Source: CAYPAU01 sp964408825 (GTDB lineage Bacteria > Patescibacteriota > Microgenomatia > Levybacterales > UBA12049). From it: a stretch of 31,302 bases of DNA. The stretch is from positions 1 to 31,302 of the forward strand of contig CAYPAU010000011.1 in assembly GCA_964408825.1 (NCBI GenBank). The letters run 5' to 3'. The notes under the pieces are model-generated. The model saw only the letters and a program-made list of their open reading frames with translations, searched no databases and was not told the origin of the DNA. The first letter of the stretch is position 1. Each line of letters begins with the position of its first letter. Positions 5,500-15,166 of this stretch are shown here, piece after piece. The position numbers and the translations under genes are program-made.

Positions 5500-8384
5500 A
5501 TGAGAAAATAATCATAAAAGGCGCAAGAGAACATAACCTCAAGGGGATAAACGTTGAGATCCCCAAAAATAAATTAGTTGTTTTTACGGGGCTTTCGGGT
5601 TCGGGAAAATCTTCGCTTGCTTTTGACACTATTTACGCCGAAGGCCAAAGAAGATACGTAGAGAGCCTCTCCTCCTACGCAAGACAGTTCCTCGGAATTA
5701 TGAAAAAACCGGACGTCGATCTCATCGAAGGCCTTTCTCCCGCAATTTCGATCGATCAAAAATCAACATCTCATAACCCCCGGTCAACTGTCGGAACAGT
5801 TACCGAAATTTATGATTACTTAAGGCTACTTTTTGCAAGAATCGGTCATCCTCATTGTCCAAACTGCGGAAGAGAAATAGAACATTTAACACGCGATCAG
5901 ATAATCGATTCTATTTTTGATCTTCTTAAAAGACAGAATGTAAATATTAAGCTTGCCAAAATAAAACTTTTGATCCTTTCCCCGATTGTCAAGGACAGAA
6001 AAGGGGAATATTCGCAACTTTTTGCGGATCTTAAGAAAAGAGGATACAAAAAGGCAAGGGTAGACAAACAAATTTTCTCGCTTGATGAAAACTTTGTTCT
6101 TATCAAAACAAACAAACACACAATTGAAGTTGTAATCGATGAGCTTATTCTCACAAAAGGAACAGACAGGCTTAGAATTTCAGATGATGCGGAGCAGGCG
6201 TTAAAGCTGGGGAATGGGGAGCTGATAGTTTCCGTGATAAAAGATTCAGGATTCAGCCTCCCAGACAAACCAAAGAAAATGGAGGATGAACTTTTTTCGG
6301 AAAAATTCGCATGTCCAACCTGCGGAATATCGCTTCCCGAAATAGAACCAAGAATTTTTTCATTTAATACTCCTCACGGCGCGTGTCCTGCCTGTAATGG
6401 CTTAGGAACAGTCCTTACTGTTGATAAAGATCTTGTATTTAATAACAATCTTTCAATATCTGAAGGAGGAATTCTCCCATTCCCAAACATTTATTATCAG
6501 GATACATGGTTTTCAAGAACTTTCATAACTTTTTGTGAGGAGAACGGCATACCGCTTACCAAAAGATTCTCGGAAATTCAAGATGATAAAAAAAAGCTTT
6601 TGATTGACGGAACCGGGGACAGAGAGTATGAGGTAAAAGGGAAAAACCCGTGGGGGAGGCAGACAGTAATATATGAGCCCTTTTCGGGAATTCTCTCCGA
6701 AATAAAACAAAAATACACGGCAACCGAATCCTCTTTTATTAAATCGCAAATTGAAAGATTTATGAGATATGAAGTTTGCTCCATATGCCACGGGGGAAGA
6801 CTTAAGAAAGAGGCTCTATCGATTACAATTGACAAAAAATCTATAGTAGAGGTCTCGGATATGGCAATCTCCGATTCTTTGAATTTTGTAAATACTTTGA
6901 TTTCAAAAATTTCAAAAAGGGAAGAGCAAATAGGAAGATTAATAATAAAAGAAATTAAAGAAAGGCTTATCTTTCTAATGGATGTGGGACTTGAATATCT
7001 GACCTTATCACGGGGAGCGCAAACTCTTGCCGGAGGAGAGGCCCAGAGAATAAGACTTGCATCTCAAATAGGATCAGGACTTACAGGAGTTTTATACGTT
7101 TTGGACGAACCGTCAATCGGCCTTCACACCCGAGACAATAATAAGCTGATTATGACGCTTAAAAAGCTTAGGGATCTTGGAAACACCGTAATCGTTGTTG
7201 AGCACGATAAAGAAACCATGGAAGAATCGGATTTTATCCTGGATTTTGGCCCGGGAGCAGGAGAAAAGGGAGGAGAAATTGTTTCAAAAGGAACGGTTGA
7301 TGAGATTAAAAAAGACCCAAACTCGTTAACAGGTGCATATCTTTCGGGGAGAAAAAAAATTTATACAAACATATCAAAAGAAACGTCACCTGATAAGGTC
7401 TTAAGAATTTTAAAAGCAAGAGAGCATAATCTTAAAAACATAAATGTCGAATTTCCGCTTGGTAAGTTTATTGTTATAACAGGGGTATCGGGATCAGGGA
7501 AATCGACTCTGATAAATGACATTCTTTATCATGCCTTAATGCAAATTAAAAACCCGTTTCATAGAAAAAAACCGGGAGATTTTGAAAACCTTGAGGGGTA
7601 CGAAAATATAAGACATGTTTTTCTTATAGATCAGTCGCCAATAGGAAGAACTCCAAGAAGTAACCCCGCAACCTATACCGGATGTTTTACTTATATAAGA
7701 GAACTTTTCGCAAAAACCAAGGAGGCAAAACTTAGAGGATACAAAGCAGGAAGATTTTCTTTTAATGTAAAAGGCTGAAGATGTGAGTGATGTCAGGGGG
7801 AAGGACAGATATAAATAGAAATGCAGTTTCTACCGGACGTTTATATAAAGTGTGAATCGTGTGAAGGAAAACAATACAATCAAGAGGCTCTCGAGGTACA
7901 ATTCAACGGGAAAAACATTGCAGAGGTCCTTTCGATGAGCGTTCTTGAAGCTCTTGAGTTTTTTTCTTTTGTTCCCGGTCTTTCCCACAAACTCTCTACA
8001 CTAAATGACGTAGGACTTTCCTATATAAAACTCGGTCAGCCGGCCCCAACTCTTTCAGGAGGAGAGGCTCAAAGAGTCAAGCTTGCCACAGAACTTTCTA
8101 AGAAGGGTGGAAACTCTCTTTATCTTCTGGATGAACCCACAACCGGCCTTCACTTTGCGGATTTAGAAAAGCTTCTTTTGGTTCTTAGAAAATTAGTAGA
8201 TCAAGGAAATACCGTAGTGGTAATCGAACATAACTTGGACATCATTAAAAATGCCGACCACATTATAGATTTAGGCCCTGAGGGAGGTCTAAATGGAGGA
8301 CAAATTGTTGCCGAAGGAACTCCTTCTTCAGTTGCCGAAGTCTCAAGCTCTTACACTGGCCAATTTTTAAAAAAAATTATTTAG
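5496..8384 (+). pseudogene. uvrA: uvrA with three in-frame stop codons (split UvrA)
   Basis: Excinuclease ABC subunit A, the damage-recognition ATPase of nucleotide excision repair. The frame is conserved over about 962 codons: Walker A GLSGSGKSS (residues 32-40), the first zinc module (CPTCG and CPAC), signature LAGGEAQRIRLA with Walker B YVLDEPSIGLH, second Walker A GVSGSGKST, then FNVKG. At this point TGA (7776), TGA (7788) and TAA (7812) occur in the same frame within 13 codons, where the family reads roughly GGRCE-x-CQGEGQIKIEM. The frame continues from ATG 7821 with CESC, LSGGEAQRVKLA and LLDEPTTGLH. The stops remove the first CxxC of the C-terminal zinc hook. Either the gene is dead, or it makes a 760-aa and a 187-aa piece (a GGGGGAAGGA precedes the second ATG), or the assembly is wrong. 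TGA recoding is unlikely, since TAA is also involved. Transcribed from TTGTTT/TATAAT at 5383. Confidence 0.9.
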
Positions 8385-8428
8385 CTCTACAACTTTAAGT
8401 TAAGCTTTAAATTTTAAGTTTTAAATTA

Positions 8429-8434
8429 TATACT
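8429..8434 (+). promoter_or_regulatory. -10 box TATACT, likely leaderless start
   Basis: TATACT ends six bases before the ATG at 8441, with no room for a Shine-Dalgarno, so transcription would start at or next to the ATG. The preceding 8385-8428 stretch is an AT-rich series of TTTAAA/AAGTT blocks with weak inverted symmetry. Confidence 0.5.
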
Positions 8435-8440
8435 TGTTTA

Positions 8441-10270
8441 ATGAGGAAGGTTTTACTACTTTTCATATTTTTCCTATTTTTATTTATTACCCCAAAATCG
8501 TACGCTTCAGATTTTTCTACCGACTATAAAGTAAAATATGCGATTTCGGAAAATCAGAATGCCAGAGTTCAGATAGATATTACACTAACGAACAGGACAG
8601 ATATCTACTATGCTTCTTCCTACAAAATTTATTTAGGATTTGAGGATATAAGGAACGTGAGAGCAAACGACCGACTGGGAAATATTTTAAAAAATATTGA
8701 AGAGAAGGATGACGAGAAAATTATAAATGTAGTCTTTAATGATAAAGTAACTGGATTAAATAATAAATTAAATTTTTCGATATTTTTTGATACATCAAGC
8801 GTTGCCCATAAACTTGGTAAATTATGGGAGGTCAACATACCGGGACTTAGTAGCCAGTCGGAGATTTCCAATTTCAACGTTTCAGTTTCTGTCCCTGAAA
8901 GTTTTAAAACTCCGTCATTTATAAAACCAGGAGTTAAAAATGAAATTTCCGGCAATATCTTCAGCTTTTCAAAAGCTGATCTTGAAAAATCTGGAATTTC
9001 GATGACTTTTGGATCTGAGCAGATATATAAGTTGAACTTAACTTATCACCTCTATAACAAAAATCTTTTCCCTGTACGAACAGAGATAGCCCTTCCTCCC
9101 AATACTAATTATCAAGAAATCGAAATTGATAATATAAATCCGAAACCAAATGACGTGGTTATTGATAAAGATGGTAACTGGCTTGCCCAATACACTCTTT
9201 CTCCTTCTGAGAAAAAAGACATAGTGGTTGATTTAAAAGCAAAAATTAAATTAGACCCAGAAATCACCCCTCAAACAGAAACAATGCTTTCGGAATATCT
9301 AAAGGGGGACGAGTATTGGGAAGTAAATGATAAAAATATTAAGGACAAAACCAAGGAACTTAAGACACCTTACGAGATTTATAAATTCGTCTCCGAATAT
9401 CTAACATATGACTATTCAAGAGTGACAGATAATAAACCTAGGCTTGGGGCTCTAAAAAGCTTAAGAAATCCATCCTCATCGGTTTGTCTTGAATTTACCG
9501 ACCTTTTCATTACGATAGCAAGAGCAGCCGGAATCCCCGCTCGGGAAGTCGATGGATTTGCATATACTCAAAACACGAAAGAAAGACCTCTATCACTCGT
9601 TAAAGACGTTCTTCATGCATGGCCTGAGTATTATGATCGAGAAAAACAAACATGGATCATGATCGATCCTACCTGGGCAAATACTACCGGAGGAATTGAC
9701 TTTTTCAACACTTTTGATTTTGATCATATAGCCTTTGTAGTAAAGGGACATGACAGTAATTACCCCGTTCCAGCAGGAGGCTATAAGACAGCGGGAAAAG
9801 AAAGCGTAAGGGATGTCAATGTAACCTTTGCCGATACTTTTGAAAATAATAGTTCCATAATCGAGTTAGAGAATAATCTGCCAAAAAAGGCAGTTGCAGG
9901 ATTTCCACTTAATGGTAACATTACAATTAGAAATACCGGGAAAAACATCCTACCAAAGCAAGTCATTCTCTTTGAATCCGGCTTCCTAACGCCTAGGATT
10001 CAAAAGAAAGAAGTAGGAGAAATTCCTCCCTATGGGAGTAAAAATATTTCTGTTTCATTTAACAAAACGTCATTTTTGACAAATAAAACCGATGCCATTA
10101 GAATTGTTCTCGGAGAAAGCACGTTTGTTCATGGTGCTAAAATAACCCCTCTTTTCTTAAATGAATGGAGCTTAATAGGAGGTGCTGTAGTTCTTGGAAT
10201 ATTCATTCTTGTCATATCGACTATTACCTTCAAACCCTGGAATCTATCTGTTTTTAGACGAAAAGGGTGA
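8441..10270 (+). CDS. Secreted/anchored transglutaminase-like protein
   Basis: A 609-residue exported protein. Residues 1-22 are a signal peptide (ITPKSYAS at its end). About 25-290 is a beta-rich extracellular region, about 300-440 a transglutaminase core (PF01841), followed by an Ig/CARDB-like beta domain, and a C-terminal helix (about 575-597) with basic end FRRKG anchors it. The catalytic triad is visible: Cys349 in SSVCLEF, His392 in LHAWPEY and Asp409 in IDPTWA. Family members cleave or crosslink peptide bonds at the cell surface; the substrate is unknown and a role in wall or surface-protein processing is inference. The end of the gene overlaps the UvrC frame by 77 nt. Its leaderless -10 box separates it from uvrA. 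Confidence 0.87.
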   Translation: MRKVLLLFIFFLFLFITPKSYASDFSTDYKVKYAISENQNARVQIDITLTNRTDIYYASSYKIYLGFEDIRNVRANDRLGNILKNIEEKDDEKIINVVFNDKVTGLNNKLNFSIFFDTSSVAHKLGKLWEVNIPGLSSQSEISNFNVSVSVPESFKTPSFIKPGVKNEISGNIFSFSKADLEKSGISMTFGSEQIYKLNLTYHLYNKNLFPVRTEIALPPNTNYQEIEIDNINPKPNDVVIDKDGNWLAQYTLSPSEKKDIVVDLKAKIKLDPEITPQTETMLSEYLKGDEYWEVNDKNIKDKTKELKTPYEIYKFVSEYLTYDYSRVTDNKPRLGALKSLRNPSSSVCLEFTDLFITIARAAGIPAREVDGFAYTQNTKERPLSLVKDVLHAWPEYYDREKQTWIMIDPTWANTTGGIDFFNTFDFDHIAFVVKGHDSNYPVPAGGYKTAGKESVRDVNVTFADTFENNSSIIELENNLPKKAVAGFPLNGNITIRNTGKNILPKQVILFESGFLTPRIQKKEVGEIPPYGSKNISVSFNKTSFLTNKTDAIRIVLGESTFVHGAKITPLFLNEWSLIGGAVVLGIFILVISTITFKPWNLSVFRRKG

Positions 10271-11480
10271 TGTTCTTTATGTCGGAAAAGCTAAGAATTT
10301 AAAAAAAAGAGTTGCGAGTTATTTTGCAAACAGAACTAATTTAGGTGAAAAAACAAAACAACTAGTTAAAAAAACCCGAATCATTAAGGCTGTTAAGGCT
10401 CACTCCGAAATTGAAGCTCTTCTCCTTGAAGCAAGTTTCGTAAAAAAATATCAACCTTATTACAATTCAAGGCTTACCGACGGAAAAGCATATCCTTTAA
10501 TAAGGATTACGAAAAGGGATGAATATCCAAAGGGTTTGATAGCAAGAAGACAAGAAGACAAAAATTCTCTTTATTTTGGTCCCTATCCAAATGCCGGCGC
10601 AATGAAACTGGTTTTAAAAACAGTAAGGAAAATTTTTCCATTTCAATCGGTATTAAACCATCCAAAAAAAATATGTCTTTATAATCATTTAGGACTCTGC
10701 CCATGCCCACCGGTTTTTAAAAGCGGATCTCTTAGGAAAGAATATATGAAAAACATCAGGCATCTTATTGACTTCTTAGATGGCAAAAGTAAAAAAGTAA
10801 TAAGAGAGCTAGGAAAAGAAAGAGAGGAAGAGAGTAAAAAACAAAACTATGAAAAGGCAATGGAAGTTCAAAAGAAAATCGATTCAATTAATATAATAAC
10901 AAACCCCACATATAAACTTTTTGAGGAAGAAATCAATCCAAATCTTAAGGAAGACTTACATACCCAGGAAGGAAAGGAATTGGCAAATTACTTACAGAAT
11001 ACAAGTTCGAAAGTTGAAAAAGTCAAAAGGATTGAATGCTACGATATATCAAATATTCAAGGTAAATTCGCAGTCGGATCGATGATAGTATTTGTTAATG
11101 GAAAAAAAGACACGGCATTTTACAGGCGGTTTAAGATAAGATATAACAAACAAGAACCAAATGACTTTGCTATGATGATGGAAGTTTTAGAAAGAAGGTT
11201 CATGCACCCGGAATGGCCATATCCTGACCTTATAGTGGTAGACGGTGGTAAAGGACAAGTCTCATCTGCGTTAAAAGTTTTGAAGAAAAAAAATCTTGAC
11301 ATTCCTCTAATTGGTCTTGCCAAAAGAGAGGAGATAATCATTGTATCTGATCTAAAAGAAATTCAACTACCTAAAGATTCCAAAGCATTATTGCTCGTTA
11401 TGAGAATAAGAGACGAGGCTCACAGATTTGCAATTTCATACCACAGGAAGCTACGCTTGAGAAACCTATTGAATAATTAA
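10194..11480 (+). CDS. uvrC: UvrC-type excinuclease lacking C-terminal HhH domain
   Basis: Excinuclease ABC subunit C makes the incisions on both sides of a lesion. The 428 residues hold the GIY-YIG nuclease (PSNPGIYLF to LYVGKAKNLKKRV, about 10-95), the UVR helix pair that binds UvrB (about 205-235, REEESKKQNYEKAMEVQKKI) and the RNase H-like endonuclease (CYDISNIQG, VVDGGKGQ, DEAHRFA). The protein stops right after YHRKLRLRNLLNN, where typical ~600-aa UvrC continues into the (HhH)2 DNA-binding domain. A TAG lies six bases upstream, so the TTG at 10194 is the first possible start. It overlaps the preceding gene by 77 nt, and a slightly later start is possible. No uvrB is in the window. The missing HhH may be ancestral in this lineage or a truncation. 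Confidence 0.9.
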   Translation: MEYSFLSYRLLPSNPGIYLFLDEKGDVLYVGKAKNLKKRVASYFANRTNLGEKTKQLVKKTRIIKAVKAHSEIEALLLEASFVKKYQPYYNSRLTDGKAYPLIRITKRDEYPKGLIARRQEDKNSLYFGPYPNAGAMKLVLKTVRKIFPFQSVLNHPKKICLYNHLGLCPCPPVFKSGSLRKEYMKNIRHLIDFLDGKSKKVIRELGKEREEESKKQNYEKAMEVQKKIDSINIITNPTYKLFEEEINPNLKEDLHTQEGKELANYLQNTSSKVEKVKRIECYDISNIQGKFAVGSMIVFVNGKKDTAFYRRFKIRYNKQEPNDFAMMMEVLERRFMHPEWPYPDLIVVDGGKGQVSSALKVLKKKNLDIPLIGLAKREEIIIVSDLKEIQLPKDSKALLLVMRIRDEAHRFAISYHRKLRLRNLLNN

Positions 11481-11499
11481 AAAAATTAAGCCTAATCTT

Positions 11500-12855
11500 T
11501 CAATTTCGGGAAACTGTATAAGTATAAGGAAGATAGAGAAACGAGGCGGGGGAGTCATCCAAAAGATACTTCTGAAAATCTGCGTAAATTTTTTTTCTTT
11601 CATTAAAATCCACAACTTTCCTTCCATCCTCAAGAAGCTTATCGATTCTAAGATTTTTATATCTTGTTATATTGCTGCTATGACCCGAGTGCCATAATAC
11701 ATACTGATCCGGGTCTTTTGATAAATTAAGATTACCTAAAAACATTTGAAAGCGATCAGGCACGGCTTCGACCTCTTCTATTTCGATTTCTACATTTATC
11801 TTCTTAAAATTTTCTTTTAATATTTCTGCCGTATCTTTGTGCTGAGAAAGAGATTTTAATTTTAACTTTAAGGATGAAGAAGAGGAAGCACTTTCAGAGC
11901 TTTTCAGAAGTTCTTCAGATTTAGAAAAATCCTGAATATAATCTACAACTTTAGAGGAAGCCCAGAATGACGGGGAAAAGGGATCAGAATTTCTTTGTCC
12001 CTCTGAAAACACATCAGGGATTGCGTAGGATAAGGCCTGTCTTACTTTTTTGTCTGACAATATCGGGTCTTGAGTATCATAAAATAAGGTAACTAGTTGC
12101 CTTTGATTAAGATTTTTTCCAATTTCTATCTCTTCAAATTCCGAAAGCTCTTTATTTTTAAACGATAAATCATGAATCCCATTTATTTCTGAAACTTCTC
12201 CTAAGACAAAAGCCATCTTTAAAGCCTCTTCTGTTGGATAAAACACATATTTTAAAATAGGGGAAGAGCCTTTTGCCTTCGCAAGATCTATGTAGGAAAC
12301 GAAGTCGCCATTTTGCTTAAGGCTCTTTACCTTATAGTTTCCTACGCCAATAAAGCCTTTTTTAAATACCGGTCTTGAGACAGTGACCAAAAAAGGAGAA
12401 TAGGCATCTTTTAATTTAAAAACCACAGTATAGTCGTCGGGTTTTTCAACCGTTGCATCTGTAAAATTATAGGTTATGTGCTTACTGGTAAGAGACGTGC
12501 CATCTGAAAAATAAATGTTTTTCTTAAGATAGAACGTATACTCTCTCCCATCTTTTTCAATCTTCCACGAAGAGGCTATGTCGGGTTTGACTGTGCCGTC
12601 TGGGGAAACATAGGTAAGGCCGCGTGATATTTTTTCAAGAATAACTGGTGGAAGATTATTGATCGTGTAAGCACCCGACATACCAACTATTTCCCTTGAA
12701 AGAAGTGGAAAAGATGATGGAAGAATTTTTGCCGCATATCTTAAAGCAAAAAATCCAATGAGTCCTATAATGAAGAAAATTAAAAAAGTCTGTCCCAACT
12801 TACGAAAATAAGCTCTTATGAGCCAAAAGATTAATCTTCTTCTAAAAACGATCAT
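11500..12855 (-). CDS. Membrane-anchored ABC solute-binding protein, family 5
   Basis: A 451-residue extracytoplasmic peptide/nickel-type binding protein (SBP_bac_5, PF00496). An N-terminal anchor (about residues 22-43, LIFFIIGLIGFFALRY-like) replaces the usual lipobox. Family landmarks are LTYVSPDGTVKPDIASSWKI, YTFYLKKNIYFSDGTSLTS, a later VRQALSYAIP block and NITRYKNLRIDKLLEDGRK. It is slightly short for the family (500-550). No cognate permease or ATPase is adjacent, so it may scavenge peptides for a transporter elsewhere or have another surface role. It is last of four tightly packed minus-strand genes, 12 nt after secG. It ends only 19 nt from the convergent uvrC end. Confidence 0.87.
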   Translation of the reverse strand: MIVFRRRLIFWLIRAYFRKLGQTFLIFFIIGLIGFFALRYAAKILPSSFPLLSREIVGMSGAYTINNLPPVILEKISRGLTYVSPDGTVKPDIASSWKIEKDGREYTFYLKKNIYFSDGTSLTSKHITYNFTDATVEKPDDYTVVFKLKDAYSPFLVTVSRPVFKKGFIGVGNYKVKSLKQNGDFVSYIDLAKAKGSSPILKYVFYPTEEALKMAFVLGEVSEINGIHDLSFKNKELSEFEEIEIGKNLNQRQLVTLFYDTQDPILSDKKVRQALSYAIPDVFSEGQRNSDPFSPSFWASSKVVDYIQDFSKSEELLKSSESASSSSSLKLKLKSLSQHKDTAEILKENFKKINVEIEIEEVEAVPDRFQMFLGNLNLSKDPDQYVLWHSGHSSNITRYKNLRIDKLLEDGRKVVDFNERKKIYADFQKYLLDDSPASFLYLPYTYTVSRN

Positions 12856-12867
12856 AAAAAAAATTTT

Positions 12868-13083
12868 TTACTGTCTTGGGGTGAAGAGCAGTGATATAAC
12901 TGCAAAGAAAAAAGCGAGAACTATTGTAAACCAAACTAAGATTTTTTCTATACTTTGTCTACTCCTGTAAAACTCGCCACCGCCTCCGAAGGTTCTTGAT
13001 AAACCTGCTCCCTGAACCTGAAGAAGAATAACGATAATTAAAAGTACAGGTATCGCAATTTGAAGTATGCTGATAAAAATCAT
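12868..13083 (-). CDS. secG: Protein translocase subunit SecG
   Basis: A 71-residue protein with two transmembrane helices (about 3-22 and 48-68) joined by a glycine-rich loop, GAGLSRTFGGGGEFYRSRQS, which is the SecG hallmark. SecG is the small accessory subunit of the SecYEG channel and helps SecA-driven protein export. It lies between yvcK and the solute-binding protein gene with gaps of 8 and 12 nt, so it is surely co-transcribed. Length and topology are normal for the family. Confidence 0.93.
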   Translation of the reverse strand: MIFISILQIAIPVLLIIVILLQVQGAGLSRTFGGGGEFYRSRQSIEKILVWFTIVLAFFFAVISLLFTPRQ

Positions 13084-13091
13084 AAATAGAA

Positions 13092-14045
13092 TTATATATT
13101 CTCAGCTATTGTTTTTGCAAGTTTTCCTGAATCGTGGTATAGAGGGAATTCCTCAAAAACCAAATCCCCCTGAACAATTTTAAAGGGAAGGTTATTTTCG
13201 CGCTCAACGAGGGGAACATATTTATATTGTTGTTTCCACTTTTCGGGGATTTCCGGCTTGTGATTATTATTGAGAAAAAATGTGTCGAATAGGTTATCCC
13301 CGCAATGTTTTTTTATAGCTTCCGCAAAGTCAACAATCGTGTATCTTGGAGTTTCAAAAGGCTTGTTGGCAACGTTTATAATATATAATTTTCTTGATTT
13401 TGATTTTTTGATCGAATCAAGAATCGAAGGAACCATAAGAGTCGGTAAAATTGTCGTATATAGATCTCCAGGTCCTGCGATTATCAAATCTGCATTAAGT
13501 ATTGCGTTGACAACATGATCACCCACTTCAGGATTCTTGGGCCTTATGAAAAGTTTCCTTATCTGTCCTTTAAACCTACCTAAATCTATATTTTCCTCTC
13601 TTGTTACGATGTGCCCCGTTGAGGTCTTTGCCCATATAGAAATGGGAGTTTTTGTGCATGGATAAATCTTGCCCTTGGTCTTAAATATTTTTTGAATCTC
13701 TAAAAGTCCTTTGTTAAAGTCACCCTTGATAAAGCTTAAGGCCAAGAGAATAAGATTGCCGAGCTTGTGTCCGGGCAGTAAGCTATCCGGTCCGTATCTT
13801 CTTCCTCTGAATCTAAATTTCAAAAGATCAATAAATATTGGATCAGCCTCGGAAAGTGCAATAAGGCAATTGATGATGTCTCCAGTTGGGAAAGTTTTGT
13901 AGTATCTTCGAAGTCTTCCGGCCGATCCTCCGTCGTCTGCCATTGAAACCACAACAGTAATATCATCAAAATAATCTTTTATTCCTCGGAGTAGATTGGC
14001 GGTCCCGACTCCACCGCCAAGACAAACTACTTTCTTATTAACCAT
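13092..14045 (-). CDS. YvcK/CofD-like (gluconeogenesis factor) family protein
   Basis: A 317-residue Rossmann-like protein. It opens with VVCLGGGVGTANLLRGI (nucleotide-binding glycine loop), then SMADDGGSAGRLRR, TGDIINCLIAL and the later IIAGPGDLYTTILPTL, all diagnostic of the YvcK branch of the CofD superfamily. YvcK binds UDP-sugars and influences carbon flux and cell shape in Firmicutes; that function here is by family only. The start overlaps the end of the PF04020 gene by 19 nt and the stop is 8 nt before secG, giving one operon. Confidence 0.9.
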   Translation of the reverse strand: MVNKKVVCLGGGVGTANLLRGIKDYFDDITVVVSMADDGGSAGRLRRYYKTFPTGDIINCLIALSEADPIFIDLLKFRFRGRRYGPDSLLPGHKLGNLILLALSFIKGDFNKGLLEIQKIFKTKGKIYPCTKTPISIWAKTSTGHIVTREENIDLGRFKGQIRKLFIRPKNPEVGDHVVNAILNADLIIAGPGDLYTTILPTLMVPSILDSIKKSKSRKLYIINVANKPFETPRYTIVDFAEAIKKHCGDNLFDTFFLNNNHKPEIPEKWKQQYKYVPLVERENNLPFKIVQGDLVFEEFPLYHDSGKLAKTIAENI

Positions 14046-14431
14046 GTCAAGAAGGTAATTATAGCAGAAAGTGTAAAACCTGACACGGCAAAGGCCATTA
14101 TCTGGTTGAACTCAAAACGAGGAATAATAAAACCCGCATAAGAAAATCCGGGAAATATGAAGGAGACAACTTGTATCTGAGGCACAAACATTGTTAAAAG
14201 GAGAAGTAAGATTACGTTGCTTAGGAAGGAAAAAAGTCCCAATGTTAGAATGTTTAGTGGAAGAGAAATTAAATTAAGAACGGGTTTTACGATAATAAAC
14301 ATTATCGAAAGGACAGTTCCTCCTAAAATAAAGGTTGGTATTCCACCTGAAATTTTAACTCCGGAAAGTATTTGCGATAATGCAAAAAGAGAAAATGAGT
14401 AAAAAACTATATTTCTAAGAATTGTCTTCAT
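14027..14431 (-). CDS. Phage-holin-4-type (PF04020) small membrane protein
   Basis: A 134-residue protein with four transmembrane helices. It follows the PF04020 pattern: a first helix ending near LSGVKISGG, a second with FIIVKPVLNLISLPLNILTL, a third with SFLSNVILLLLLTM, and a last helix after PRFEFNQIMAFAV. Despite the 'holin' name, these proteins are widespread chromosomal membrane proteins of unknown function, so a lysis role is not implied. It is first gene of the minus-strand operon and lies 29 bp from the divergent rnhB. Confidence 0.85.
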   Translation of the reverse strand: MKTILRNIVFYSFSLFALSQILSGVKISGGIPTFILGGTVLSIMFIIVKPVLNLISLPLNILTLGLFSFLSNVILLLLLTMFVPQIQVVSFIFPGFSYAGFIIPRFEFNQIMAFAVSGFTLSAIITFLTWLIRK

Positions 14432-14460
14432 GGATTATAATAAATTGTATACTAAACTTT

Positions 14461-15111
14461 ATGAAAATTCCAAATTTTTCTTTTGAGACAACACTCTGGA
14501 ATAAAGGAATAGAGTATGTGATAGGGGCAGACGAAGTGGGAAGGGGCTCGTTTGCCGGTCCTGTGGTTACCGCTTGCGTAGTTTTTAAAAAGTCTTCTAA
14601 ACGCGAGGAGGGGCTATTTTCGGAAATTAACGATTCAAAACTTCTTAAAGCAAAGAAAAGAAAAATTCTTTCGGATTATATCAAAAGAGAGGCTTTGGCT
14701 TACTCGATAGCAAAAGTCGGGGTAGGGGACATAAATAAAAAGGGGATTGGTAAATCTACGCAAAAGGCTACGAGAGAAGCTATAAAAAATCTTGTTAAAG
14801 AATACAATTTAAATCCTAAAAAAATTTTCTTACTGGCTGATGGTTTTCCTATTAAATATATTAGAGGAGTTGGGCTTAAGCGGCAAAAAGCAATTATTAA
14901 AGGGGACCAAAAAAGCATAACAATTGCCGCAGCATCAATTATTGCTAAGGTTTACAGAGATAAGCTTATGAGAAAACTAAACAAAAAATACCCGGGTTAT
15001 GGTTTCTCAAGAAACAAAGGATACGGAACTGCCTTTCACCAAACTTCGATGAAGAAAAAGGGTCTAACTGACGTCCACCGCACCTCTTTTAATCTCAGCA
15101 AATTTGTCTAA
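14461..15111 (+). CDS. rnhB: Ribonuclease HII
   Basis: A 216-residue RNase HII, which cuts the RNA strand of RNA-DNA hybrids and removes single ribonucleotides from DNA. Catalytic residues are visible: Asp24-Glu25 in GADEVGRGSFAGPVV, an Asp in LLADGFP near 126, and the block SITIAAASIIAKVYRD with its essential acidic partner. YGFSRNKGYGTAFH is also typical. ATG 14461 is chosen over an upstream TTG, since MKIPNFSF is the natural family start. TATACT (14448-14453) ends seven bases before this ATG, suggesting a leaderless message. It diverges from the PF04020 operon. Confidence 0.93.
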   Translation: MKIPNFSFETTLWNKGIEYVIGADEVGRGSFAGPVVTACVVFKKSSKREEGLFSEINDSKLLKAKKRKILSDYIKREALAYSIAKVGVGDINKKGIGKSTQKATREAIKNLVKEYNLNPKKIFLLADGFPIKYIRGVGLKRQKAIIKGDQKSITIAAASIIAKVYRDKLMRKLNKKYPGYGFSRNKGYGTAFHQTSMKKKGLTDVHRTSFNLSKFV

Positions 15112-15166
15112 ACAAAATAATAAAATCATAATCATCCAGGGAATGCCCCTATTCCCCGTAGGGATA

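Noticed and set aside
7776..7814. Recoding of TGA (Gly as in Gracilibacteria, or selenocysteine) to explain the uvrA stops
   Set aside because: A TAA lies in the same cluster, and TGA ends other proteins at their normal family length, for example the MacB-like permease and the ferric-reductase-like gene.
14027..14431. Prophage remnant suggested by the 'holin' family name
   Set aside because: PF04020 proteins are common chromosomal membrane proteins, and it sits in an operon with yvcK and secG without any phage genes.
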